Part shown: positions 46,935-59,410 of the stretch, one piece after another
How positions within the stretch are numbered: the first letter of the stretch is position 1
How the letters are laid out: every line of letters starts with the position of its first letter
Origin: Sequoia sempervirens
Lineage: Eukaryota > Streptophyta > Pinopsida > Cupressales > Cupressaceae
Reading direction: 5' to 3'
NCBI GenBank assembly: GCA_007258455.2
Contig: VDFB02358134.1
Coordinates: 211,718,026-211,782,025 of the forward strand
DNA length: 64,000 nucleotides
The notes under the pieces: model-generated
What the model saw: the letters and a program-made list of their open reading frames with translations, nothing else
Told to the model about the DNA's origin: nothing
Database searches by the model: none
Translations under genes and position numbers: made by a program

Positions 46935-47183
46935 GGATGAATGGGTTATTGAGAGTGGATACTCACATCATATGACTGGTGATAAGAAAAAAATTGTGAG
47001 TCTAGAGAAATATGATGGTGATGTTGTAAGATTTGGAGACAAAAATGCTGGTGTGATTCATGGTAGAGGTTCTATTTGTCTTGGTGGTAAGGATAACATT
47101 GATGATGTTCTTTATGTTGAAGGATTGAAGCACAATATTTTGAGTGTTGGACAGATGGTGGGAAAAGGTTATGATCTAAAATT
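46935..47183 (+). pseudogene. Protease of Copia B1, truncated by insertion
   Basis: 'WVIESGYSHHMTGDKKK' is the Copia protease active site, with the catalytic Asp of DSG replaced by Glu. 'VLYVEGLKHNILSVGQMV' follows, typical of the region between protease and integrase. The sequence is cut at 47183 by the nested element and resumes at 51242. Confidence 0.75.
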
Positions 47184-47677
47184 TGTTAGAATTCAACATG
47201 CTTTAATACCATGTTGAAATGATGGATATTTAATCATCCAATGAAGTTGTGCACACTTCAAAGGATATTTCCAAGAGAAATTATGCCACATAGAAAGTGT
47301 TGCAACTAATGGTTGCAATGAGAGATTGCTATTGATATAAAACATTAGATCATTGATATTTGACATGATATTCGATTATTACAAATGTACAAGTTTCCTG
47401 AATATATAGGCATGAGAGAAAACCTAAGATGCATGAGATGTTTCTGTGTGCCATGCTCTAACATGTAACAACATGTGAACCCTGTCTAGGAAATTATTAA
47501 ATGTTGAGATAAGTTCTAGAAGGAAAACTCGTCTTCTAGAAGGAATCTTATCCCTACAAACATTGAAGGGGTTGTTACCCCATTATTAAATGATTTATTA
47601 AAATGCAACCTAGGACTAAATGATATATGACCGAAGTTAAATTATGCTAGTGTAATAATTAATTAATTGCACTAACA
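47184..47677 (-). repeat. 3' LTR of the nested Copia derivative
   Basis: 494 bases. On the minus strand it starts TGTTAGTGCAATT and ends TTCTAACA, preceded by the G-run 47678-47685. It contains an internal copy of a primer-site-like sequence at 47200-47211. Confidence 0.85.
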
Positions 47678-47699
47678 CCCCCCCATAAGTTCAACTTAG

Positions 47700-49085
47700 G
47701 GAGGAAAATGCAATGATTATGAAAAGATGATTATGATGACAATGATGATGATGGGTCCCAGATATGAGGCCATGTTAGGTACCCATTTACATGATAAAGA
47801 TACAGAAAATATCCTGCAACCAGAGAAAAGGGGAAGACCTAGTGGGAACAAAACCCCTCTCCAAAAAGAAGATGAAATATAGAAAAAAAAATGTGAGATA
47901 GGATGGGAAGGATGGAGGACTCTCAAATAACCCCCAAGTACACCATCCATCACATGGATATAATACAATCAATAGCCCCCCCATAGGAGGGAAAGAGAGA
48001 GACTATATAGCCCCCCCACAACATGAGATCTCCTGCAAAACTAGTAAGTGTTTGATGACAGAACAAGATCCAATGTCGACAAAAAACTTGTCTCCTTTTT
48101 AGAAGAAACAAAACCAAGTGCAAGTGTAGAAGAAACTTGTCTCTAAACTCTGCTCAAATGTCTCCTTGCTTGAAGATGAAGATGCCACAATCAATGAAGA
48201 GTGAAAAACTAGGACGATGAGGAAATTGATGTTGAACAATATCCGAAGACTGAGATGTGATGAATATAGCGGAGACTTGATACCCCCCTGAATGAAGTGT
48301 CCTCAAAACCACTGAAAGAATTTTGAAGCAACAAATGTGTCAAAACCATAAGTCTCCCGCTAGGAAGAAACAAATCCAATGGTAGATGTTGAAGAAACCT
48401 CAAATCCTGACTTGAATGATAGGGAAGAAGCATCATACATGAAATATCTGAAGAGAAACCAAGTTCCTACAAGATAGTCTCTGGATTCCCAATCAAGGTC
48501 AAGGCAAAAGGATGAGGAGACTCAAGAGAACTCTCCAAAGTGGAATCTAAATAAAAGAGTGATATCCCCTCAATAATGTCCTCCAAACCTATAGAAGTAG
48601 CCAAGTTAGTGATACCTGAAACAAAGCCATCCTATGATGTCAAGTCTAGAAAAATGAATGTGTCCTAATGAATGATGATGATGGAAGCTTCAATCAATGA
48701 ATTTGAGAAAGGAATCATTGATTGTTAAGGGATACCAATAGTCTCTGATGGAGAAGAAGCACCTGAAGGAACCTTGTCAAGCTCTTCAGAAGATTCAAGG
48801 AAATAAACTTCTCGTACAACAATATTAGCATGCGGTACGTGATTTCAAGAATGATATTTTGAATCTTGACCATCAGGGAAGGGTGGAGTGTCTGATCCTC
48901 CATATATCTCCCAAAGCTTAGCCCAAAGGATGTGAGGACAATCACAATGATCAATAGATCTCAAAACATCACAATCAACTTGCATAGCAATAATCTCCAA
49001 GATAGTATATCTACTGTAACTCCAAGAAAATTTATGAACACCTTCACTTAGATGAGGAACTATACCATATAGATGAGGCAATAGA
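47700..49085 (-). pseudogene. gag-like remnant of the nested Copia derivative
   Basis: The minus-strand frame 49081-48845 reads 'VLRSIDHCDCPHILWAKLWEIYGG', which matches the LWxxLxxxYGG helix of UBN2-type Copia gag. Downstream text (48954-47717) is Ser/Leu-rich over several frames and stops; no zinc knuckle or enzyme motif is visible. The leader from 50744 to 49090 has no recognisable gene. Confidence rests on one short motif in the right position and orientation. Confidence 0.45.
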
Positions 49086-50732
49086 TCATGTTATTGGAGA
49101 TGGTGGTTGATCCCTTCTCGCCATTGCTTATAGTTTCCCTTCTGCAACATAGTCAAAGAAAAGTTATATGCAAGCATCATAATGAAATTTCTCCAAAAAC
49201 ACAAAGACACTGACTTTTAACAGCAAATAGAAGCTTCCAAGGATGATGTACAACTGGAGTGATGCTACCTAGATCAAAAAAAAATTCTCAAGCTTCAAGA
49301 TGTCTATGTTATTGAAAAATGCACCAAAATGAAAAAAACAATGCAAGAGTACCTGGAGCTAAAATTGATCAAGGGGTCTAGAATGATGAAAAAAACTCTA
49401 AATATACTTCTTGATGCCACTGGAATCATCGAAATCTGATAAATGATTGCGAAGTTATGAGCCTTTATGTCAAAATTAGGGTTTTTTCTTTAGTTGGGTG
49501 TAGAATTTTCTATGAAAAAAACTACATAGAATTGAGGTCGCCACTGGAAACTGCTTGAAATTCCCTTTCTAATGGTATCTCGTTTGTTGATTTTTGATAC
49601 CTTGGTGAAAAGTTATGATAAAAAGAAAAAAATTCCTAGATTTGGAACTTTGCAAGCTAAATAGGGTCAAAAATCTAGCCCTTGGGCTACAAAATAATAG
49701 CCCACGGTCATTGATATGACCGTGGGGTGTTGGATAGAAAAAAAAACCACCAAATAGGCAGTGGTGGAGTGGCAGCCTTGGCGAAGCAATTGATAGGGTT
49801 GGAAAGCTCGGGCACCAACAAATGAAGAGTGTCAGTCAGTGGAAACAAATCACAGCGGCCGGTAGGAACCAAGTGATGTGGTCAGTGATGAAATCCATTT
49901 GATGGTAGGACAACGATCAGTGGAAAAGAAGGCATTGGCGATGGAAGCCTGGTGATTGGAAAAAGGACCTCGGTGGTAGAAACATGAATGGCAGGCAATA
50001 GGTGAAGAACACGATGTAACTGAGGACGTCAGGTCAAACCATAGATAGAAGGTACAACCAACAAAATCTTATGTCTATAGATTGTGAATGCTAACAAAGG
50101 AAGGGTTGTATAAATGATTTTTAATATTTCATTTTGAAATTAAAAATCAAAAGCCTTTTTTAATATTTAATTTGCAAAAAAAATATTTCCACCAAAGCCG
50201 ATAGAATAATATGTCGATGGTGCAATATTTAAACCCCAAAAGAAATTAATAAAATGCCAATGATTTAGAAAATATTGCCGACAATTGATTAATATTGCAG
50301 TCAATATGATAAATTTTTCTGCAAACTATAGAAAATTGCCAAATATATATTTTTTTCCAAACACAATATGAAATTGCCCAATTTTTCTAAAACAAAAAGG
50401 TGCCTACAATTAAAAAAAAATTCCTCAGAGGAAAACTAACTAGGATGATTTTTTTACTACAAATTTGTATGGATCGTACCAGTTGATTTTGCAAACCCAA
50501 ATACCTCTTATGACTCTTAGTTTGATGTATTTGATTTTGATGATTGGGTAGGCGATCCTAGGGTTTTGAGGCCTTCTAAAGACAATGGAGAGCTTGGATC
50601 TGACTCTATCTGCTTCATAAATCAGCTTGATCCCCAAGTGAAAACAAGTATCCTTCAATGGAAAACCTTCAAGCCTGCAAGAATCTCTCCAACCCAACTT
50701 TTGTGATCTTGTGATGAATTCTCAATGGAATG

Positions 50733-50744
50733 GCTCTAATACCA
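50733..50744 (-). other. Primer-binding site of the nested Copia derivative
   Basis: On the minus strand 'tggtattagagc' directly follows the LTR end. It is one base from the complement of the initiator methionine tRNA 3' end. A second copy lies 28 bases upstream, inside the LTR (50761-50772). Confidence 0.85.
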
Positions 50745-51241
50745 TGTTAGAATTCAACATGCTCTAATACCATGTTGAAATGATGGATGTTGAATCATCC
50801 AATGAAGTTGTGCACACTTCAAAGGATCTTGCCAAGAGAAATTTCACCACATAGAAAGTGTTGCAACTAAGGGCTACAAAGAGAGATTGCTATTGATCTA
50901 CAGCATTAGATCATTAATATTTGATATGATATTGGATGATTACAAATGTACAAGTTGTCTGAATATATAAGCATGAGAGAAAACCTAAGATGCATGAGAT
51001 GTTGCCATGTGTCATGATCTAACAACATGTGATATCATTTGAACCCTATCTAAGAAATTATTAAATGTTGAGATGAGTTCTAGAAGGACAAATCATCTTC
51101 CAAAAGGAATCTTATCCCTACAAACATGGAAGGGGACATTACCCCATTATTAAATGATTTATTAAAATGCAACCTAGGACTAAATGATATATGACCTAAG
51201 TTAACTTATGCTAGTGTAATAATTAATTAATTACACTAACA
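50745..51241 (-). repeat. 5' LTR of the nested Copia derivative
   Basis: 497 bases, partner of 47184-47677. On the plus strand it starts 'tgttagaattcaacatgc' and ends 'cactaaca'. Confidence 0.85.
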
Positions 51242-52200
51242 CAAATCAAATATGGAAGATGCAAGATACATGGAAGTTCAAGAAATATGATTGCTACTGG
51301 TAAACAAACAAAAGGTAATTTTCTCACTGGAATACTACTAGTGGGAGTTGTTTAATTGCTCAAGTAGATGAAAGTTGGTTTTGGCATAGAAGGTTGTGTC
51401 ATGTAAATTTTGATAACATTGTAAAGGTAAGTTCAACTCAAGTAGTAAGATAACTACCTAAGTTAGTGAAGCCTACTAACACAATTTGTAAGGAATGTTA
51501 GATAGGAAAATAGACTAGAGTCTCCTTCCAGAGAAAACAATTTCATTCAAATGATTTGTTGGAGCTGCTACATACTCACCTTTGTTGTCCCTCCAGAGTA
51601 AGAAGTATTCATGGAGAAAGGTACTTTATGTTGATTATTGATGATTACTCTAGAATGATATGGGTTTCCTTCTTAAGAGAAAAATTTGAAGCACTGGAAA
51701 AGTTCAAACTTTTCAAGGCTATGGTAGAGAATGAGAAAGGTTTGAAAATCAAGTTTTTGAGATCTTATCGAGGTGGTGAGTTCACCTCCAAAGAGTTCAA
51801 CTCTTTTTGTGAAGAACATGGAATCAAAAGACAATTATCTGCTCCCTGAACTCCTCAACAAAATGGAGTTGTAGAAAGAAAGAATAGAATTTTTTTGGAT
51901 GTTGCTAGAACAATGATGATAGAAAAAAATGTACCCCAGAGCCATTGGAGTGAAGCTGTAAGAACTATTGTGTACACTTTAAATCAGGTAAATGTTAATG
52001 AGAATTTGGGTAAGACTCCTTTTGAGCTATGGTTTGGTTACAAGCCTACTATTAAATATTTCAAGATCTTTGGAAGCAAATGTTATATCAAGAGAGATGA
52101 TGATATAGGAATGTTTGATGCAAGAAGTGATGAAGGAATCTTTTTAGGTTACTCTACTAAATCAAGGCCTACCAATGCTATAACAAGAAACTGAGAAAGA
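51242..52200 (+). pseudogene. Integrase of Copia B1
   Basis: B1 coding sequence resumes here. 'WHRRLCHVNFDNIV' and 'NTICKEC' form the HHCC zinc region (about 51375-51510). The core shows 'LLHTHLCCPS' where HTDLCGP is usual (first Asp is His), 'IIDDYSRMIWV', 'FLRSYRGGEF' where RSDNGGEF is usual (second Asp is Tyr), and 'GVVERKNR' with the Glu kept, after a stop at 51847-51849. Then 'DVARTMMIEKNVPQSHWSE' and 'TPFELWFGYKP' complete the domain. The catalytic aspartates are lost, so the enzyme could not function. Confidence 0.88.
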
Positions 52201-52463
52201 GTGTTGAGAGTGCAAATGTTGAAGTTGGTGAGGATTCTGCTAAATCATCTAGATATTGTGGATATGATTTAGATGAAGATAATACAAACAGAGGGGAAAA
52301 TGTTTAGACAATGAATCTACTTTAGATTATTCCATATGTTTTGGTAAAGCAACCTCAATTCGTTCTGGTAAATCAAGTAAATAAGAAAGAATAGACAAGT
52401 GCAAGTGCAAAAGGAAGATCAGAAGAACTAGAAGTTTGTGGAAGTCCCAAAACTCCAAGGTAT

Positions 52464-53257
52464 GGGTATGTGCAGGATCATCATGGAAAAAACAAGCCCT
52501 TAAGTGGCAAAAAATTTAGAAAAAATAGAGTTAGGCAACTTGACATAAAATTTTGAATAAGTTATCTATATTATTTAAAAAATATGTAACAATAGGATCT
52601 GTAGGAAATTTAATGTAGTTTCTAAAATACTAGGTTTATTTAAAAGAAAAAAAAATCTATTTGGTGAAAATTTGAAATTTCAATAGTACTTAAATTTCAG
52701 GGAAAAATAAGTAGGTGTTGTCTGACCACCCTAACCATAATAAAATGATAATATTTTTTTATAAGATTTTAGACATAAGTAGAGGACTCATGTCGAATGT
52801 GATGCATATTTTTTGTAATTTTTTTCAAAGTAAATAATTAATTATGAATTTTTTTATTACAACTTTTGAAAAATATAAAAACTCGTACATCCAACCACTT
52901 TAACTTGGTCAAAACTTCATGAAATTCAATTTTTCTTTTTTCAATTCTATAGTATGCAAAGCATAGAATGTGATGCATGTTTTGGATTCAAAAAATGTGA
53001 TACTATTTGGAAGCTATAGATGTTTTTCAATCAGCCTATCAATCAACATTTTAGTCGTAATTCAAATAGAAAATGAATAAAAAATATTTATTAAATTCAA
53101 AGTAAAGCATAATTTATATTGGTGGAAAGCTGAGAATCTCCTTTAAAAACCCTTTTCATTTCATAAATTTTGGGTAAAAAAAAAGTCGTCAGCCACATAC
53201 CCTACAAATACCCATCATATTGCCACTTTTTGGCCCATCATGATCCTGCACATACCC
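52464..53257. mobile_element. Small terminal-inverted-repeat element (MITE-like) in B1
   Basis: The terminal inverted repeats of about 23 bases start GGGTATGTGCAGGATCAT (52464-52486 and inverted at 53235-53257) with one mismatch. The flanks carry gtat at 52460-52463 and 53258-53261. Removing the 794-base unit restores a Copia-like linker reading 'TPRYVKLNHSKSQI', which supports the boundaries. The interior is AT-rich with no ORF. The superfamily is unclear; a GGG start with a 3-4 base duplication is closest to PIF/Harbinger, but that is only a guess. Confidence 0.65.
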
Positions 53258-53439
53258 GTATGTAAAGCTAAATCATTCTAAAAGTCAAATTATAGGAAAT
53301 AAGAATAAAAGAGTTAAAACTAGAAGAAAGTTGTAGAAGAGTACTACCTAATTTCCAAGATTGAACCTAAAAATGTCACTAAAACCTACCATGATGAACA
53401 CTAGATGGAAGTTATGGAGGAAGAGCTGACACAAATTGA

Positions 53440-54880
53440 AAAGAATGACGTGGATATTGGTTCCTAGACCTAAAGACAAAAATGTGATTGGTACTAAATG
53501 GGTGTTTTGAAACAAGTTTAATGAACAAGGTGAAGTGGTCTGGAATAAAGCAAAACTGGTATGTAAGGGTATTCTCAGATGGAAGGTGTTGATTTTGAAG
53601 AAAAAATTTCCCCTATTGCCAAAATCAAAGCTTTTAGATTATTTATTACTTATATTGCATACAAATACTATAAATTCTATCAGATTGATGTGAAGTTGGC
53701 ATTTCTGAATGGAGAACTAGAAGAAGTATACATTGAATAGCCAAATGAATTTCAGCCAACTCGAAAATATGGTCTGTTGCTTGAAGAAAGCTCTATATGG
53801 ACTTAAGCAAGACCCCAGAGCTTGGTATGCTAGATTGGACAAATACTTACTGAAGCTTGGATTCACTAAAGGTATTGTTGATAACAACTTATATTTCAAA
53901 TTGGATCATGATAAAGAGTTAATTATAGAAGTCTTTGTTGATGACATCATTTTTTGTAGGAGATGAAAATCTATGTATGAAGTTTTCCGATGAGATGAAG
54001 GATGAATTTGAAATGAGTATGATTGGAGAGATGAAGCTCTTTCTAGGATTGTAAGTGACCCAGGTAGACATGGGAATTTTCATATCACAATCCAAATATG
54101 TGAGAGAGATATTGAAGAAATTTGGGATGGAAGAATCAAAGTCTGTTGGTACTCTCATGGCGATCGGATGTAAGCTAACACAAAATGATGATTCTCCTAA
54201 GGTGAATCAAACTAGATACATGTCAATGATTGGTAGATTGATTTATTTAACCTAGACTACACCAAATATTATGAATTTTGTATATATGGTTGCTATATTT
54301 TAGGCTAATCCAAAAGAATCAAATGAGACTGTTGTCAAGAGAATCTTTAGATATCTGAAAGGAACAATTGACTTTGGACTTTGGTGTCCAAAGGATGATG
54401 ATCTCACTTTGAGTGCATATACTGATGCGGATTGGGTTGGTGATGTAGATGACAAGAAAATTACTAGTAGTGGTGCTTTCTTCCTAGGGAAGTAGTTGGT
54501 GTCCTGGTTGAGAAAAAAGTAGAATTCCATTTCTCTATCTATTGCTGAAGCAAAATATATTGTTGCTGCAAATAATTGTACTTAAGTAATATGGATTAAA
54601 CAAATGTTGAAAGATATCAGGGTGATATATGAAGAGCCTATTTCCATATATTGTGAGAATTCAAGTGCAATAAATAGTTCAAAGAATCTGGTACTACATT
54701 CTAAGACAAAACACATATCAATCAACTTTCATTTCTTGAGGGAGAAAGTGAATGAGAAAGAAGTTAGATTAGAGTATGTGCCTACCAAAGAATAGATTGT
54801 AGACATCTTTACTAAGTCGTTGCTGAAGGATACTTTTGAGTATCTCAGAGGAATGCTAGTGGTAATTACCCCTCTTGATA
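53440..54880 (+). pseudogene. Reverse transcriptase and RNase H of Copia B1
   Basis: 'VIGTKWVF' opens the polymerase, and a frame-disrupted part follows. The clean piece 53733-53966 has '[18 protein letters not shown]' and 'VFVDDIIF' (the xVDD catalytic motif). 54055-54255 gives 'QSKYVREILKKFGMEESK' and 'QTRYMSMIGRLIYLT'. RNase H follows with 'AYTDADWVGD' (54420), 'SIAEAKYIVAA' and, at 54604-54795, 'SKTKHISINFHFLREKV'. The end near 54890 contains the 'DIFTKSLLKD' motif. At least six stops and two shifts are present. From 54890 to 55191 it is non-coding up to the polypurine tract. Confidence 0.85.
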
Positions 54881-55179
54881 AGAACTAAAAGATGCTTTTA
54901 CTTGCATCAATCTATGAGCTACATTACTATATTTTGATCCAAATTGATGTTTGTGTGGCTGCTACTCATGGGGATTAGTCAGATGTGCATATATGTGGTT
55001 CAGAGCATGTATATCGAAAGGTCATAGTTACCTTTGCCATTGATGTCAAAGGGGCAGAAGTGCAATTTGAAAAATCCTTTTAAGAGAGAAGAAAAATTAA
55101 GGAAAAGAGTCAAAACCAAAGGGAAAGCAAGTGTGTTGGGTTGATGGTATTTTTCACATCATGTGTTGCCATTAATGCC

Positions 55180-55191
55180 AAAGGGGGAGAT
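55180..55191 (+). other. Polypurine tract of Copia B1
   Basis: 'aaagggggagat' directly before the TGTTGGATG start of the 3' LTR. Confidence 0.8.
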
Positions 55192-56420
55192 TGTTGGATG
55201 TTGTGGGTGTATTGTTGATATGTGGTTGTCATTGATGTCAACACTATTAGCATTTTGTGTATTAAAGGCTATATATGTCAAGGATATTTAGAAAAATGTA
55301 AAAGAAAGTGTTTCAGGTTCACTGTGGAACTGTGTAGGTCATGAAGGTATCTTGTTCTATACATTGAAGTTTAGTTGTTGTGGACTAAAGGGTTTATTCT
55401 TGAGAGTATCTATATCATCTATCAAAAATTTCAAAGGTCAGCATATTGATTTGATCATTTTGTTGTTTGATAGTGTTTTTGTGGTCTTTGTCAGTGTTCA
55501 TGATTGAAGTTTGTGTGATTCTAGAAATCTTAGCTGGTGTGGATGTTTCTCTATTATTTCTTAATGTTTTTGGATGTCTCTAGATCGTGATCTATCTTTG
55601 TGGTACATCCACATTAATCTGCGTGCTTCGTGATTGAAGATTTTTCTTCCGCATATTCAGTTTTTCATGTTCCTGGTTGACATGATGATAGTAACGTGCT
55701 GTGGATCTTTGAGGAGAAATTAATTGAATTATTTTTGTGTTGGAGATATTAATTTGGGTCCCTAGTATGTTGTGGCCGACCTTGGTGGATTTGCATTAAA
55801 AATTTATATGTAAATTTGGGTTGACATTGAAAATATGTTTTATTTTCCTGGCCGACTAAGTGGTTGATGAAATCTCATGTAGCAGATATATAAGAGAATT
55901 TTTTTCATGTGTTGGGTGTGCTCTTGTGTGTATATGTGTGAATATCATTCGATTATAGAGCAGAGTGTGAAGAATATTGAGCAAAGTGTGAAGTAGTTTG
56001 AGTGAAAAAGTGGAGTTTTTTGTGCTTAATTGGAACTATAATTAGGCTTGTGTAGAAGCTATTTTCTCATTTCATACCCTTTGGATTTTAATACTACTCT
56101 ATATTGTTGGGCAGTGAGCCCCTTCTGTAATTAAGTAGTGAGCTCTAGGAAATGTTCCTGAATGCATGTGCATTCCCTTTATTGATTTCATTATACTTTT
56201 AATAGGGTATAATCTTGTGGACTAACATCCACCGTGGTTTTTCCCCTAACAGGGTTTCTAGGTAAAAAAATTTGGTGTTGTCTTTTTTTCTAATGTGTTA
56301 ATTTCTTATTCATCAATTTAGATATTAAGTAAAGTAAATTTTGAAAAGTTTATTATTTTGTGACAACAGATTCACCCCCCCCCCCCCACCTCTTAGTTGT
56401 TTTTCCTATTTTATCCAACA
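55192..56420 (+). repeat. 3' LTR of Copia B1
   Basis: 1229 bases, partner of 44605-45818. It includes a run of 14 C near 56370 and ends 'tatccaaca'. Confidence 0.88.
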
Positions 56421-57324
56421 AAATGCTCATATGCTTTTGTAAATGGACACAACCCAATGTCATCCACCTAAATTTTCCTTAATAGTTGGAAGTAAGAGGT
56501 TGAGATAACTAGTAGATTATGAAAATATTGAATTTAAATGCAAAAACTATTTCTTTCACAATTATCGCACCAATTTTTTAAAAGAGATAAGTTTGCATCT
56601 TGATATATGATAAACACAAGAAAAACCCAATTGGTGGACAAACTCAAAACTACACCACTTTGTAATCACCTTGGAGGATTTATATGGGACTCATGTTTTA
56701 AAAGGAAGGTTAGTTGACATTGTCTTTTTTTTCCTAGCTTTATCTGATCCTCTTGTTAATGTTTAAATAAGGGATCCCTCTAAGGTTGAAATTTTATTGA
56801 TTGCATCTCTTAAGATTGACACATATTCTAACATTCAATAATCTAGGAAATCATGTACTTTTTGAGGTTAAGTTTCTAAGAGGGGTATAGAGGTGATAAG
56901 GTATGGCTCTAAATCCTTAGATAAGATTTAGATAGAGGTAAAACAAAAGGTGCCTTTGTAGAGAAAGTTTAAGCATTAGATGTTTATATGATAATAAAGA
57001 GGGGATTAATAGGAACCATGTGATATAATTAATCATAGCTCTTATGTTTTATGTTTTGATTATCTATGTTCATAGGATTGATGCCAAAATATAATTTTAA
57101 GTATTTATTGATTTTATACCCAAGGGATTTTATTACACACTCACAATTCACCTACAAAATAAAATAAAATTAAAAGTTATAAAATTTAAAAATGAATAAA
57201 TTCATATATATAATATAATCTACATAAATTTATATAAATTTACAATCTAATATATAAATCGATATAAATTTATAATCTAATCTATATAAGTTGATATAAA
57301 ATATTAGAATCCATACAACCTTAT

Positions 57325-57355
57325 ATATATATATATCTATATATATATATATATG
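57325..57355. repeat. (TA)n microsatellite
   Basis: A TA dinucleotide run with one TC interruption, in the AT-rich part of copy B. Copy A lacks the expansion. Confidence 0.85.
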
Positions 57356-58339
57356 CAATTTAATCTATATAAAGTAGTATACATATGAATTGTTATCAAT
57401 TGAATAAGCCCAAGTATTATAATTTTTCCTATCCTTATATTTTGAACACATCTCTAAAACTTTACCATATCCACTTATTCATCACATTTATGGACTCACA
57501 TATTATACACACTATCCATTTTAATTTGACAATTTTTTGTATCCCAAAACTAATTTATGATCCACAGACATCATCATCATCATAATCTAATTCTACTCAA
57601 AATCTAAATTCCAAATTACTTTTTTTTCATCTTACATTAACCTTTCCTACTTAAAAGTAACTAAATATAATTTTTGAACATGAGAAAGGATAAACAAGGA
57701 AGCTTTTTAGTATTGAGATGCTGTTATGGTAGACGGCAAAAATAACATCTTCAATAACATCATAGCGCCTTAATGGCTACTTTTGTTCACTTCTCCTCCG
57801 AACGAATATAATAACACTAAAGAATTGCAAAGTCTTGCACAGATTCCCCTTGAACTCCAACCTCTCTGCCCACTAGCATGTACGAAAAGGAAAAACAAAA
57901 AGTGATTTCAATCCTTGATGCGCTCCAAGCATTCAATCAAGCTTTCTTGTATGCCACGCTTCACTATGTGAAGACAATGGCGGAATCTTATTTTTGAGGA
58001 AAATGAGGATGGATCATACAACTTTGGAAAGAATGTTTCAAAGATCAAGGAGATCAATAGCTTTTGAAAAAAGACTCCGAGTTTTGCAAGACAGTGGATG
58101 GAGAATATCATCAGAAATGGACTAAGATAAAGCAAAAAGCTTCTTTTTAATCAAATCATATTTTTTGGTACTCGGTGAAAGCTTTATTTTGAAAAATACA
58201 ATTTATTATAATAAACGTTAACAACAATTGACTACCAAAGAAAAAACTTCATTTTCTTTATTTCATGGTGCACCAAATTATCAAGGATATGCTATACCCT
58301 CGTATAATTGGGTGCACCATCAAATTAAGAGAATAATAT

Positions 58340-58614
58340 TGATAGCATCCTTCCTTGACATATATTAGTCTCCAACATGTGCAGCAGCCTTTCTTGACAT
58401 CTATTGGTCTCCAGCATGTGTAGCATCCTTTCTTGAAATAATGCCCATTGGGCTCATTAAATATTGTAGTTACATTTCTTGACTTTGTTGTTACTCTCTT
58501 GTAAATCTAGATCTCTATATAATAGATATCCTGCCTCTCTTCTTCATTAAGGCAATTTGGGGTTTTTGCATATTGTTTGTTTTGTGATCAGCAGATCACC
58601 ATTATTTGCCTTCA
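58340..58614 (+). repeat. 5' LTR of Copia C2
   Basis: It starts TGATAGCATCC and ends TTTGCCTTCA. It contains 'ctctatataatagat' as a likely TATA box (about 58510-58525) and a locally repeated 'ctattggtctccagcatgtg' motif. Confidence 0.92.
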
Positions 58615-58616
58615 TC

Positions 58617-58628
58617 TGGTATCAAAGC
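58617..58628 (+). other. Primer-binding site of Copia C2
   Basis: 'tggtatcaaagc' lies two bases after the LTR, one base from the complement of the initiator methionine tRNA 3' end. The leader 58629-59410 is non-coding. Confidence 0.88.
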
Positions 58629-59410
58629 TAGCTCAAGAGATTGTTGTCCCTTAGAGATATTTACCCAGTCAAAGGGAAGATCACTAGAGAGAAGTTCTAA
58701 TTGAAGATTGCAGTGAAAGGTAACTATTGTGTTTGTGTGTTGTGTTTCTGTAGGTTGAAAGGAGGTGTGCAGGAGAAAATCAGAATGGCTGTTTGATAGA
58801 GGCAGCACCTAAAATCTGTTTGAAAGAAGTAGCGACTGGAATCTCTTCATGTAGACTACTGAAGGAGAAAGAGAAACTTTCTTATCACCATTTCCCGTGG
58901 AAGGAGGTGTCCAAGGTGAGATTATCTTGCTGATTGTAATTGATGTATGTAATTTGTGGAGCAGCAAGAAGAGGTGTGTAGTGCGCAGCAGGAGAAAGAT
59001 GCGTGTCAATTCTTCCTTCTCTAAAATACATGCAAATAGTCAAAGCCTCATTTTAATTCTTTAAAATTAAAGTTTTAAGAGTTTCTATGAGGAGCACGTG
59101 AAAGTCATATCTCCATTTCTTTTTAAAAAAAAGAAACCCAAAGTTTTAGCAATTTTTTAAGCTTATAAAATTTTATTATCAAAGTGATATAATTATTTTT
59201 TGAAAATATTTTTTTTTTAGTGCTAAATCGATATTGTGTAATTAAGTGTATTTTTGGTTGCAACTGACACTTAATCTTGTAAAATCAATATAATATAAAA
59301 AAAAATCTTTTTGGTGTGGGTCCTATTTGAAAGGACAGGGAGAGTATCTATTTGCAGAGATCTCTCAAGGTTTTTTGTGTTGAGCAGTTGAGTTATTGTG
59401 CACATTTTTC

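Larger units (their letters stand above)
47184..51241 (-). mobile_element. Non-autonomous Copia derivative nested in B1
   Basis: LTRs 47184-47677 and 50745-51241 (about 9% diverged over 300 bases) enclose 3.1 kb. The methionine-type primer site touches the right LTR and a G-run (polypurine-like) touches the left one, both in minus sense, so transcription is right to left. The flanks are aaatt on the left and caaat on the right, an imperfect duplication. Inside, only a gag-like remnant is seen. It lacks reverse transcriptase and integrase and would depend on another element. It is inserted between the protease and integrase of B1. Confidence 0.85.
44605..56420 (+). mobile_element. Copia element B1, degenerate, with nested insertions
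   Basis: LTRs 44605-45818 and 55192-56420 are flanked by a perfect 5-bp duplication aaatg (44600-44604, 56421-56425). Both LTRs start TGTTGGATG and end CCAACA. The interior order gag, protease, integrase, reverse transcriptase, RNase H defines Ty1/Copia. It contains a nested minus-strand Copia derivative (47184-51241) and a small inverted-repeat element (52464-53257). Without these it would be about 7 kb. Many stops and shifts are present. LTR divergence is around 12% over the first 215 bases. Confidence 0.9.

Noticed and set aside
47179..51246. Perfect target duplication for the nested Copia derivative
   Set aside because: The flanks are aaatt and caaat. They can be made to agree only by shifting one base, so I report the duplication as imperfect.
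57908..58135. 75-codon minus ORF in copy B as a host gene fragment
   Set aside because: No recognisable domain, and the equivalent part of copy A is not open.
59396..59410. Upstream start of the C2 gag at 59396
   Set aside because: The codon there is TTG; the ATG at 59411 matches where Copia gag proteins begin.
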